Assembly: GCF_027744825.2 (NCBI RefSeq)
Contig: NC_071347.1
Span: 17,781,001-17,845,000, forward strand
Source: Synchiropus splendidus
Taxonomy: Eukaryota > Chordata > Actinopteri > Syngnathiformes > Callionymidae
DNA: 64,000 nt
Direction: 5' to 3'
Below are positions 36,601-48,495 of this stretch, in pieces (position 1 is the stretch's first letter; each line of letters begins with the position of its first letter). The position numbers and the translations under genes were made by a program. The notes under the pieces are model-generated. The model had not been told where the DNA came from. It saw only the letters and a program-made list of their open reading frames with translations, and did no database searches.

Positions 36601-37804
36601 ATGTGACCGGCTCAGAGTACAAGGATCAGTCCTGGTCCGATATTCAAGTCTGAGTGAGTTATTCACTCAGTATTGGCTCAAATCTAACTCAGGGAGGCTT
36701 TTGTTTTGACCTGGAGCTCCTTGCTGTTACTCAGTTCATAGTACGGTCATAAACGGCCATGACAGACTCCAGTAAAAGGCCCCTTTCATGCCGTGTTAGA
36801 ATTTTGTGTTGCATCCGATTTAGAATCGAAGACAAAGTTGATATATCACTTTAGCAAGTCAGAAATTAAGTCACAAATGACCACATTGCTTTTAATGATT
36901 TTTTTTTTTTTTTCATTCATGGGCAAAGTAATATATCTGGACAGTGGTCCGTGCTGTAACTGCCAGGAGTATGTACAGTAACTTCCCAGCCTTCCTCTTG
37001 CCTCTCCTCGTCCTTTTCTGCGCGAGATAGGGAGCCGGAATGATGGTGAAGGAAAGAGAAAAGAAGGACGAGAGTGAGAGGGCAGCCCTTTCATGTGCGC
37101 GCACCCTCCAGTCTGCATAGTCCAGATTACATTCCCTCTTCTTGGCTAGACAGCTTTTCCAATTTCTACCAGCGGAAGGACGACAGGTTGAGAAAGAGCA
37201 GCTGGTTAACTGCATTTACTTATTTTCGTCCCCTGAATATGTCTGCTAGCCTAATCCCCGTCTGTTGACGTGGCAGGACCAAGCGTGTGCTTCTGCTTGA
37301 TAGGGAGGTCCCGCTGCCACCGCCGGAGACACTTGCCCGCCCCGTTTCCACTCATCATGTCACCCTCTTCTTTTCCCGCGGCGTTAAATAGCTTAAGTTT
37401 ACAAAATTTAGACAAATTAGAAATATGTCATTTGAGCATTTAGCTCTTTAACTCAACTACAACACGTGTTGACAAGGAGTGAAGACGGGTTACAGCTTTA
37501 TAGCGTTTGCTTTGGCATTTGTCTTTTTCACGCAGAGGGATGCGTGTGCCGACGTGTAATGTTCTCAGACTGACTTACATTCCTTCATGTGCTTTTGGTT
37601 GGTGCTATTAACAAGAAGGTTTATGAAACATCAACGTCAAGCCAGCTCTATTGAAAGAGGAGTTGCCATCAAGTACTTTTTTTCTTATTAGAATATTTTC
37701 TTAAGAAACCGTAGAGGGCTTGAACTTATCCATGGGGCCAGAGGAGGGGGGACAACTGGGTCGATCGCTCGGTGGATGCACCTCTCCTCCACACCTCTGG
37801 CTAT

Positions 37805-37885
37805 TTAGGGTCACCACCAAACCTTTGTATATTTTTGGACCAGTGGAGGACAGCGGAGTGACTGGCAGAAGACCATTGTCCATAG
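37805..37885 (-). mobile_element. L2/SINE-like tail remnant
   Basis: 'tgtatatttttggaccagtg' then 'gaggacagcggagtgactgg' resembles the reverse-oriented fish tail segment usually written 'tttggactgtgggaggaaac'. Short and diverged. Confidence 0.4.
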
Positions 37886-38814
37886 TGTTCCCATCACATT
37901 CTCACTCCCAAGGGGTCAAATAATTACCGTATATTCAAGTGGACTTTGATTTTGTTGATGCAAAGGCAGCTGTCCGTGTTTGCATGTCGAGGCATAGGTG
38001 TTCCTGTGGAGTTGGATGTTTCCCACCCCGTGTGACAGGAGGGGTTGGGACTAGGACTCGTCACTACTTCAACTTGGACCGACTTGGTATCTATATCACT
38101 TTCACTGGTGATGCCTCTCTTGCGCGCCTTACACAGCAGAGCGTACGGAGAACCATCTCCTGGCTTAAACCCTAACCCCAGCCTCCCACATTGTTTTACG
38201 TGGCGCACTGCTCACCATGTCAGGGTACTCCTCGGAAGACGAAACATACTCCATTGCTTTGACTGACCTTTTGATATTTAATGGGAGTGAAAGTGTGTTG
38301 TCATTCCAGGTAGTCGTTCGGCTCCACACTCCACTATCCACCATCTTTGTTACATCACATTAGCATCTGATAATTTGATTTAGTCAGACACCCAATGTTC
38401 TCTCTAATCTCAGCGCACAAAAACATCGACGCAGCGCAACAAAAATTAATCCTGAATTGAATATAAATGACCGCAATTTCCGGACTCCAGGGACATAAGA
38501 CATAAAGCCTTGTGTCAATAGAACAGTAAAATGAAGCGCTCACTGCGCTGTTCGACCGTGTGTATCCTTCCCTGCCAGCATTTTCCCCCTTCACTCCGGT
38601 CCAGCGGTGCTTAAGCTCACCGTCCACTGAGTGAAACCGCTACATACACGCAATGGTACGAACAGCAACTAGAAGACCCTTCTGTTTGAAGTGAACTATG
38701 TTATTTACAAACTATGTTAGTAGGTTCTTTGATATCCAGCACCCTCAATTGTGTAATGTGACTTCAATGGCTAATGTTTACTAAAGTTTACTTATTGTAT
38801 TGAAAGAGACTTGA

Positions 38815-38818
<4 letters not shown>

Positions 38819-38894
<76 letters not shown>
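38819..38894. repeat. (TA)n microsatellite, 76 bp
   Basis: Uninterrupted TA run of about 38 units, the longest pure AT dinucleotide tract in the window. Confidence 0.95.
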
Positions 38895-38897
<3 letters not shown>

Positions 38898-39234
38898 AAT
38901 ATAATACATTATGATTCTGTTGAACAAATATATAAAGACTCTGTACAATTCAGAGACAATTGAAAGACAAGACTTTCATTTCTACCTTTTTATTTTTACA
39001 TTTCAAACATGTTCAATTCCTCAATGTGTGCACATTGTAAATATTTTTAATTTTTTAAATGCTTATAAACTACTACAGCAGTCACCACAGCAGACGACGA
39101 CAGGTCACTCACAGTGGTCCGGGTGACCGCTGAGAGAGTTTGTGTCTTTGCTCAGACACATGAAAAATTAGAAGGAACATTGCAGACGCTATGAGGAGCT
39201 TCACTTACGGTAACCTGATGTGTAAATGGTTTAC

Positions 39235-39330
39235 AGTCTGTTTGTGGATTGGCGACTCGTTCTGGGTGTCCAACGCCCCTCGCTCTTCCTGGAGGCTGAG
39301 AGTGATGAACAGATGATCTGAGGCGTCCAA
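39235..39330 (+). mobile_element. L2/SINE-like tail remnant
   Basis: 'gtttgtggattggcgactcg', 'ttctgggtgtccaacgcccc', 'tcgctcttcctggaggctga' match the order of the L2-type tail (dwelling on '...ggcgacctgtcc...gtgt...'). Confidence 0.5.
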
Positions 39331-40777
39331 GTTTTGATTCTATTTTTTTTTATTGCATTTTCCAGAGAACACATGACCTGACTTCAAGACATTTGGTTGG
39401 GGGGATGGAGAGCAGTGTTGTGGGGTGGATACAATGGTGATGTGGAGGAATAGAGGGGGATCAGTGGTGCAAAAGGAGGAGGGGTCCAGGAAGAGTGATT
39501 ATGGTGGGTCTGTGCTGCCAGACCTGATAAATGACTAATCAGGAGAACAGGGCCTCAGGTCCCTCGCAGGACCACGACTACCACAGGCTTATCACATGCA
39601 CGCTTGCGGAGGCGCACAAACCCTTGCCGACGTGCAACCGCTTGCACACAAAAGAAGTGAGAAAAGACAGATCCAGAGCTGTCTCTGCTGGTGCCTCTCT
39701 CGGAGAGCTGTTATAGATCCGACTCCTCCTCTTCCTGTCTCACCTCTCTGACTCCTCGCTCCAGGTCTGCGCTTGGACTGAAAGCAAGTCACGGAACAGT
39801 CCTTTTTTTTCCATCCCCATTATCATCAGTCATCTATATCATTCTAACTTTCTACTTTCACTAAGTTTTTGTTTAAAAATATGCTTTTAATATTCCAAAC
39901 TACAAAGAAACCATCCGTCTGGTTAATTTCAGCCTGGCGCCCGTCCAAGCCAATGATCAGATCCTGATGGGAAAAGGTGGGCGAAAGAGTTATTGAGGGA
40001 TGGAAGTAGGAGCAAGTGGTGGCGAGGGGGCGATATAGATGTCTCTGAGAGCCACGCTCCATTGACTCGGCCTCCATAGCTCAGCCGCCATGATCCCGGT
40101 GTGGTGCTTCTAATAGGGACCGCGGTATGGATGGAGGGTAACAGGGGGAGGAACGGCAAGAAGGTGGGAGAAGGACAGTGGGAGTAGAAAAAAAATAAAC
40201 CGAAGAAAAGCCAGAGCTAAAGTGGAGAGGGGGAGACAGATGAGACTGTGGTCTCCCCGGGATTGTGTACAAGGACAGCCAAGTCGGCTCCTCTGTCCCC
40301 TTGTACCTTTACGTCCCTTTATGTCCAGCCACGTCCCTCGGCGCAAAGTCATTTGCCAGATCACCTCTATAGCTTATATACCTCAATGAGCAAACTGTGC
40401 GTCTACTCCTTTATGTGGTTGGGATGTTATTGTTGTGTGTGTGTGTGTGCGCTCAAAGTTTCACATCGACCTTCAAAAAAAAGGCTTACCTGAAGAACAT
40501 CTTATTCTACTTCACTGTTTTGTTCAAGGTGTCATTGTCATCTGAACAATTCATATGTTCGGTTAGGTGGAAGCTGTTTCTCTGCTGGTGCTCGACGGTT
40601 TAAGGCTGCAACTGGAGCTGTCATATTGGAGTTTGAAGTGTGTTGAACTTTGGTGAGGACCGTTTGGTGTGTTGGGTCTTAAAGTACAAGACCGAATCAG
40701 ACTGTGACTCGGTACACTTGATCCATACAAGAGGTGGACAGGAAAACGGCACTGGTGTTGTTTTTCTCATGCTGTTG

Positions 40778-40796
40778 TCAGTAGATGGCGCTGCAG
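40778..40796 (+). promoter_or_regulatory. CTCF-like motif
   Basis: TCAGTAGATGGCGCTGCAG matches the CTCF core except at the first base. Confidence 0.45.
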
Positions 40797-42979
40797 TTTT
40801 GAGGAGTGTTGGTAAATTAACCGTTGCACATTTTTTTATTTTTTTTATTGAAACTTACACAACATAAGGTAATAATGGAATGGGAGATTAATCTTTCTGT
40901 AGTCATTTACGCTATCGATATGGGCGCTTACGTGCAGTCGACTTCTCCCCAGCTGTGCTCAACAGTAGATAAAGATGAAATCCTCTAAAGTCTAATTCAT
41001 ATTTCACACCAAATCTAACCCATTTTCATTCCCGCGGCAACAGTCATAACACGGGAAGTGTAGGTTAAGCCTTCCCCGCTCCCGACTGTCAAGCCCGGCT
41101 AGCGCCGAGTCGCGTTGAAGTCTTGTGATGCCTACTTTCCTCTGACTCGCTGTCTCCACCAATCACAACCAGCAGCATCCTGATGTCCTGTGATGTGGCT
41201 CCCACAGATGCCGGTGTCTGAGGCGATAAGGCCTCGCAGATGAGCAATCTGATTGGATTAGCGGGCTCTTTGAACAAGCACTGACTGGCTGTTTGCCGGC
41301 GGGATGTAAATGAGCTCCTTAAGAGGAAGGCAGGGACTTGACCCTTATTGGGCCTGGCAGGAGGGGCAGTGGCACGAAGGAGGGAGGAGGACTCAAATGC
41401 AGAATCCAAAGGGCAACTGGCAAGAGTGATGATCCTCCTCACCTGCTTCCCTCCCTCCTTTTGATAGTGGTCTCCTTTACTCCCTAAATATTTGGTGACT
41501 GCTCTGCCTCGTGGCTTTTTTGACATCTTTTTCCCCCCTTTGCTTTTTGCTTCTGACATGGTTGGTTTGAACACTTGTCCTTCCCAACTGATATATATAC
41601 ATATGACTACCGCCTTTTTAATCGGTACATTTTATTTCATTTGCTTCCATATCGGTACCAGTTTCTATCAAAACATATTCGGACTAAGGTGGCTATTTCA
41701 TTTTGTGGATTCTAGTGTGGCTTACTGTATCTCACTACTTGGTCCTTCGTCCTCTCCAACCCTCTCAGTTCTGTTTCACTTGGTCACCATCTCTCTTTTT
41801 AGATAAACCTTCTGTGTCTGGTCGGTGTGTGCATTATTCATGCAGGAGAAACTTGCCTTTAAGGGTACCCTGATCACACACATGGAGGCAGGACAGTTTT
41901 CACGCAACAGAGTAGGAATGAGTGGGGTAATAAAGGAACAACGGTCCCGTTACATTTTGAGGTTCCAACGTTTGAGCTGGACGATGTAATCGTACAAGAG
42001 GAAAATCACCAGTGTAACTTTGGTACAACTTACCTCTGACTTCTTTCACGCTTGTGTGTGTGTGTGTAAAATGTTTGAGTGAATATACAGCACATGCTTG
42101 GAGGGAATATTTTACTATTTAATGCGAGCATATACACACACACTCAGGTGCACTCATACATGGTATATGACCTCCCGTTGCCAACAGCAAGACCAAAGTC
42201 AAGTAGAGGCTGTAAGTCATGCTTGATAAATCCTGCGTTTGTACCAGAGAGACAAGGTTGTTTTGGGCGTGGAGACAGCGAGAGGATGGAGCGATGCCTA
42301 TATAGTTTTAAGAGCAAGTCCAACTGTTAAGGGTTTTGTAGGCTGCTTGGCCCTTCACTCACCCCCTTCTCTCCCCTGGGGGGTTTTATCTGCCCATTTT
42401 CTCCTCCCCTGCCTGGCCCTCGGGACGCCTTAATGGCGCCATGTTCCCTGTCAGTCCGATATTTAAATGGAAACCGACCATGAAAGTATGGCTGCTCAGG
42501 GCTGGCTGGTGGTGCCACGTCCTTGCTCTCAGTCAAATGCAGAGGTCCAAACCTCAGCCCGGAGTTCCAGACAGGCCCGCAGAGGGGGAGTCAGGCTCAA
42601 TCTGCAAGTTTAATATCCCCCATCTGGTTTTAAACCCGTTTACCTTGCAGATTTGATCAAGGATACTGATGCAAATGCAGGCAAAGGCTGGTCGCTCTGG
42701 AAGCCTTCTGTCCAGGGTTCATTGATTCATGCTAAATGGCTTTAAGCATCATTCCTAATCACTCAACTGACTCAAGTGATATTGTCCTGAACACAAGAGA
42801 ATATTGGTTTCGGTGCGAGAGCCTGCTTCCGGAACTCTTTGTATTTGTAATATCTCTTCTCAACACTGTTATCACAGCTTTTGCAAACACCGGATGCAGC
42901 AGACATCTTCATTTATGGCGATGTTTGTTAAAGCGGTTGTCATTTTTTGGAATACCTTTGCTGCCAAATGGACACGAGG

Positions 42980-43045
42980 TAATTTCTGTGTGGAGTTTGT
43001 TGATTCTCCCTTCCTCTGGTTTCCTCCCGTAGTCTGCAATGTCAT
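42980..43045 (+). mobile_element. L2/SINE-like tail remnant
   Basis: 'tttctgtgtggagtttgttg', 'attctcccttcctctggttt' and 'cctcccgtagtctgcaatg' match the start of the same fish tail consensus found at 27.2 kb. Confidence 0.55.
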
Positions 43046-46000
43046 GGCCAACGATGTTACCTCCCACTTGGCTCATAAGAGTGAAATTGACAACTAAAAT
43101 GTTGATGTTGGCCTTCAGCAGAAGTTCCGTGTTTTAATGCGGCCAACCCCAATGAAGTCGCAATGTCTAGGGAAGGAGGTTGTTTCCACTTCTCTTTCTT
43201 GCAAACATTTTCACATGAAGCTGAGACATTTCTACAGCACAATCACATGAAGAGTTCTGTTTCTATTGGAGCTGCTCCAGCGGTGGACCTCTGCTTGTCA
43301 TGTTCCAACCTCCTCTGGACCATTCATTGAAGATTTATACGCTCTATTTTGTTCTCAACACTCTATGAACTTAGGCTCACCAACTTCTGACTGTAATCAT
43401 TTTTGGAATTTATGCATCCGGGAGCTGCTTGTGAGCAGGTATATATTTTGTTTTCATTTTGCCCACCGACGCCGCGCCATTAAAATGCCAGCCGCACACT
43501 TCTTCTCAGTGGCTTTTCTGCTAAAAGGTATGAGTGTTGAGTGCGTGTCACGGGTGTCAGTGTCGGGGCTAATGGCCTCTAGCTGGGGCGCCGGGCTGAA
43601 GATTTATGCCACAAATTAGTCAAATGTGATCAAACAGCAACCCAGTTAATCATGCAGGACCCACGTTTGTCCCGACTTTATCTACAGGTATAATTATAGA
43701 CAGCCATTTCGGTGACAGGCCAACAGCAGGCCCCTTCGGAGGGATATATTGGGGGGGTCGCAGTGCCGTGTTGTCACCGTGATAAATGTCTTGAGGGTGG
43801 GGAGTATTTTCAACACGTATGTACTTAGCGCCCTTCTGTGAATGCGGAGAGTGAAGGCCTCCGCTGAACTGGGCCTGGAACATGGTTCTGCCGTCCAGGC
43901 TTTATGCTGGTTTCACTTTCCAGACAGAACTTTAAACTGACTGCCATGTTCAGACAGTGAAAAGAACTGGTTCGGAACCAGGGAAGTTGTTTTTTTTTGG
44001 TTCAAGCTCAATGACCGTGATGTCATTGGTCAGTGTGTCACATTCGGTGTTAATAAAAGAAGGAAGGAAGTTGAGGAAATTATACTGGAACTGGAGGAAG
44101 TACGAAATAACACTACACTAAATAAAATGTAATATATGCTTTGTTCGCTACATCAACTCAGACCAAACATATCGACCAGTCATCTTCTATGTCTCTGCAT
44201 CATCAATGGAGGTCAAATACCTATATAACTGACTGAATATTTTCCTGTGCGTTGCTTTCTCCTTTTTAGCCCCAGCCACTTTAGTTCCGCTTGTTCTGGC
44301 ACTGGTTCCAGAGGCAGAGCCGTGGCCGTGTGAAAGGTTTCTGGGTATCTTCATACCATAGTTTTCTTGTCTTAAAACTGATCTTCTTTAGGGCCGTCTT
44401 TAATCTCAAATCACACTTGGTGACCTCTTAAAGTTGGGATAAGATCTGTGGGCCTTGAGTTTGACTGCGACTTGACACTAGGTTTCCGTTGACTGCTGTG
44501 TGAGAGTGTATTGGAACAGACAAACACCTTGTCTAATAATAAAGCCTACTCTCAGCCACGACAGGAAGAGGCGTGAGCGCGATGACTGTCGAGTGCTAAA
44601 TGAATATGGCCGCCGGCGTCAGGTTCTCTGGCCGTGAAATGCAGCCATCGCTAGTAATCAAATTTATCGTAAAACTTCCAATTCATTATGCGTTTAAGCG
44701 GCGACTGGTTGACGGGAGGAGCGTCAGTCACCCGGCGCTATCTCTGCTGCCTCGCAAAACTTCAAATCTGGGACCAGGAGTCGCGAGGGCAGTCTTCTGT
44801 TATTCCAGGCCATTACCATGTGCCAAGCCGGGAAAGAGATCCAGCCATGTGTGAGCCGCACTTTTTGATTGGAGTGGATCCTCTCTCTCCTCCTCTGACA
44901 GCCATTTTAAACACTCGTTTATGCAGCGCTTTTAATATCAATAAGAGAAGCAGGCAGGCAGGCGGACAGGCAGCAGTTTCTTATAAACACACATTTACAC
45001 ACACAGAGTGACACACACGGCCTGGCTGGAAATCAGCAGCCTCCATCTCCCGGCTATGACAGGGTGTGGTAATTATGTCTCTGTGAGAGCGTGTGCGCTG
45101 TTTGCCGGGTGAAAAATGATAATGGGGTGATTTTTAAGTGCCATATCTCCCGCACGAGTAATGAAAAGTACTTTTAATCCAGTTGGAAGGAATGGAGGGG
45201 AGGAGGAGAGGAGTGGCTGGGGAAGAGGAAGCAGAAGGGTCTGCTGTGATGGGAGGAGTGGAGGAAGGAGAGCGCTGCTCTGAGGAAGGATGCTGATAGA
45301 CGCAGCGAAGGAGAAGAGGGTGATGGGGGACTTGTGTGTGGAGCAACAAGGAGCAGTGAGAGGCTTCCAGCGATGGATGAATTAAGTGTGTGTTTGAGTG
45401 TTTGAAGGCGTGTGTATGTGCGTGGAGGGGCTCGTATTGCTGTGCCAGGGGAATGTTCAAGCTTTGGCATGAAGCTTGAGCCCGGCAATTAGAATAATTA
45501 AGAGGGACTGACAAGCTTTTAGACTCGCTCTTCTCTCTTCTAATCTCTCTTTCTCACTCTCTCGCGCCGTTTCCTCCTCTGGCTGGGACCGTGGGGTTTG
45601 TTCGCCGATGTTTAGCCGACTTCAGATCCGGATTTGTTGGTGCGAAACTATGACTGATCATGTGTTTCATCCTACTGTCTTTTATTAAAAAAAAAAAAAA
45701 AAAGAAATAAAAATATTTATTTTTAGGTCTAAATCGAAACACTTTTCTAGTGTGTGTCTCCGTGTGTGTGCGTTGGTTCGCTAATGTCTTCACACTCCAT
45801 TAGCACCGTTGCTAGATATGTCACACTTCATTATGTACTCAGATCACTGGTGCATGGGCTTGGAAATGTGCAGCCGTCCGTACTGGAAACTTTCAGACAA
45901 CTTCTAGCTCAAACAGGCTCCCTGATCCTGAAGGGGTGTGGTGCGATGTTTGCAGGTTTGGATGCTAATGTACTGTAACACAAAACGCAAGAAGAATCAG

Positions 46001-46050
46001 TCACTCAAACTGAAGGAACAGAAAGGAGCGGAGGGTAGAGGGTCTGGGTC
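43046..46050. other. Intronic stretch with regulatory-looking islands
   Basis: 44560-45170 is a long balanced, repeat-free tract ('tatggccgccggcgtcagg', 'ttccaattcattatgcgttt', 'gtaatgaaaagtacttttaa') and one of the better conserved-element candidates. 45180-45340 is purine-rich. An A-run lies at 45687-45703. No gene recognised. Confidence 0.4.
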
Positions 46051-46140
46051 ACGTGCCAAACTCAAGGCCCATGGGCCCAATTCAGCCAGCCGTGACATTT
46101 TATGTGGCCCACAAGAACTTGAAAATGTCTTAAAATTTAA
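46051..46140 (+). mobile_element. Dispersed-repeat end, possibly hAT-derived
   Basis: 'gtgccaaactcaaggcccat' followed by 'gggcccaattcagccagcc' and 'attttatgtggcccacaaga' resembles a very common vertebrate repeat terminus (form: 'gtcaaactcaaggcccgcgg'). Only one end is present. Confidence 0.5.
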
Positions 46141-46440
46141 CAATACCAACTCCAATCAAATATAAAAAAAGGTGTGACAAGGTGTGAAAAAGGTGTGAAA
46201 CATGTAAATATCACGACCCACTGTGTTCGAGGTAAACCGAGTGTTGCATGATTGAGTTTGACATCCGAGTCAAGACAAAGGTGTTGGATACAGCAGGAAG
46301 AACAACAGAAGCCTTATAAAGATACAGAATGCTGGATGTTTTAAAACAGTTGGGAGCTGAGTGCGAAGCCTGGTAATTTGGAATGGTGTGGCACAACAGG
46401 CTGCAGAGTAACGAGTGGTAGTGTCAAATGCAGGCTTTTA

Positions 46441-46625
46441 GCTAGGAGGGCGTCTGGGAGTCTGCAAAACATGAAAAAACGGACGCCCAGTTCTCGACCA
46501 TAGCTTGGCCGCCACATAACGCTGGTATATGGCAGCATGTTACGGCCATGCTACGGTCCAGAATCGGCGTCCGTTTTTTTTTAGGTTTTGCAGACGCGGG
46601 ACGCTGAGGCCCGCTGATTCCAGCT
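46441..46625. mobile_element. Long imperfect palindrome (hairpin element)
   Basis: The left arm 46460-46487 (gtctgcaaaacatgaaaaaa, then cggacgcc) pairs with the right arm 46566-46595 (ggcgtccgttttttttt, then aggttttgcagac). Inner arms 46497-46511 and 46543-46557 pair with two mismatches (accatagcttggccg against cggccatgctacggt). Weaker pairing continues outwards and into the loop, so most of 46441-46625 can fold into one stem. It looks like a foldback MITE; a structured RNA is the alternative. No coding. Confidence 0.7.
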
Positions 46626-48204
46626 AGCTAGCCGTTTTCCCTCTAAAAGGAGTTCATTTCAGTTCATGTTATCGATGTCATCATATTAGCGGTTTTGGCA
46701 GTGAAGTGAAAAATAATTCAGCACAATCAACCAAAGTCCATTTGTGAACACAAACGTTAAACATGTTGAACATCTTGAAAGAGTGTGTTGATAAATGCCG
46801 ACTTTGCATGCGCTTCATTGATCAATTGCGCGCCACTGTGTTTAGATCAATCATAAAATTACACTCTCCGTATATCTGCGCTTGGAAGCAGCCTCTCGCT
46901 GTGTGTGTGTGTGAGCAGTGTTATGCGATATGTTTTAATTCATGGTAAACAGACAGCAGCGTGGGCCGCCAGCTTACTTTTATCAGTGTGTGTTTATCTT
47001 AATTCCCTTCAGTCTCTTTCAATCCTGCCATCCATTACCTGTCTGAGGAGGCAGCGCCCGGAGCGGCGCGTAGTCGTGTACGCTCCTTAAAATGTGACGC
47101 TGTGTGTTTGTGTACTGTTTGCCTCTCGTGACTAACTGTCCGTGTCTTTGTCGGCTTCGTAGGCGTCGTAGCGTGGCGTTATGGAGAAGATGATCTTTTC
47201 ACAGTGGGTTCATCCTGACCTTGACTGTGTAAAGCTGCTTGTAATGTAATCACAGGGGAAGGGCAGGAGCATAAACAGGTGAGCGGATGCATCAGCGCTA
47301 TCATGACACACATCAGACCACACACCCCCAGCTCTCCAGGCGGCGTAAGTCGCCCCACCTGCCTAAGTGATGTAGATTATGGGACAGGTTCTTCAATAGC
47401 AGCCAGGGCTTTGCTAACATCACCCTGTCTCCCACTTCCTCTGGTGGGTCCAGGGAACATCACATCGAAATCAGTTGTTTCCTGTGAGCAGTTGATACCG
47501 CGCCAAATAGTGGGGTTCAAAGTCCTTGGCTCTCAGTGCTGGTCTGTGTAAGTTGTTCTGGATAAAAATGTAATCGGCAACACCTTATGTTTGTGTAGTT
47601 CCTCATTCCTCTCCTCAGGTCCTTAAAGCCTAATATATATATTATATATATTTAGCTCAAGCATGTGTCATTTCGTCTTGACCGCCAACAAACTACTCAC
47701 TTCAATTCAACATAAACTATTAAGTTGAGGTAGCGATGAGGAGAATGGAGCGGAGCAGCATTTGGAATGTCTCATCTCTTGGAAACCCATGTATTCGATG
47801 TCATTAAGAAAAAAAGCTCAATGAACAGAGGTGGAAAAACAATGTAGAACACATGCCAGGTCTGTATGTGGCGCTGTCGTGGTGTATGCAAAAAGAAGAG
47901 GAGTGTGAGCCCAGTTAGCGAAATGAAAACTCCAATGGAGGTGTTTGTGTTGACAAACAGCACTGCTGCGTGGAGTCACCAGAGTCCGGCAATTTTTTAA
48001 AGTCCATCCACTTTTTTTACACAGTCCTTTGTGGTTGGTTCAGGCCCAAATCCTGTGAGCTGTTTGTGTGGTGTGTGTCCTCGGGCTGGATCTGGTCCTC
48101 TGCAATAATGCATGTGGTCCACCAGGGCTGCAAATATGCACAGATCATTGACCAACCACATCTCCTGCAGACAACCTGCTCCTATAGAGCAGTGTTTTCA
48201 TAAA
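46626..48204. other. Intronic stretch, no gene recognised
   Basis: 46780-47100 is balanced sequence with a small TG run (46899-46912). 47630-47652 is an AT-rich imperfect repeat. Nothing else recognised. Confidence 0.4.
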
Positions 48205-48495
48205 TTATTACCTCCATGGAGGTTATGTTTTCGACGGCTTTGGTTTGTTTGGTCAAAATGACTTCACAGTTTTAAAATTATGGACGGATTTGGATTCAAT
48301 TTTCTGGAAATGACACACGGAACAAACTCAATTCGTGTCACTGTCAGATTTTAATTTTTGTTCTTTAACATTAGGTGGTAGGACCATTTTTTTAAAAATA
48401 GTGCATTAACACAATTCAATGGTGCATGTGGATGTGGGACACGTGTTCTTGAAGGAGAAATGCAGATGCCTTCCGCCTCGTATTGGTGGTGAAGG
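48205..48495 (+). mobile_element. Dispersed fish repeat ('ACCTCC..GGAGGTTATGTTTTC' type)
   Basis: 'attacctccatggaggttat', 'gttttcgacggctttggttt', 'ttatggacggatttggattc' and a far-end 'ccttccgcct' follow the layout of a repeat seen in many fish genomes. The superfamily is unknown to me. Moderately diverged, no coding region. Confidence 0.55.

Larger units (their letters stand above)
30613..37804. other. Intronic stretch, no gene recognised
   Basis: Holds GA repeats at 31270-31307, GT repeats at 33587-33603, poly-T runs at 35522-35539 and 36899-36914, and AT-rich zones at 32280-32480, 34640-35130 and 35540-36070. 33950-34330 is balanced repeat-free sequence ('cacggatgtaatttgccagt', 'agacaattagcactcgcaga') that may be regulatory. 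A weaker CTCF-like site (tcagcagggggctct, +) lies at 35341. ORFs of 60-118 codons look random. Confidence 0.4.
37886..42979. other. Intronic stretch, no gene recognised
   Basis: Apart from the repeats and motif listed separately, it contains TG repeats (40433-40449, 42053-42067), purine-rich tracts at 40120-40240 and a balanced island at 42420-42680 ('ttaatggcgccatgttccct', 'accgaccatgaaagtatgg'). A 161-codon minus-strand ORF at 41089-41574 is the longest in the window but shows no recognisable domain or splice context. Confidence 0.4.

Noticed and set aside
41089..41574. 161-codon minus-strand ORF, longest in the window
   Set aside because: No recognisable domain, biased Ser/Lys/Arg composition, no splice signals or UTR-like context; consistent with chance.
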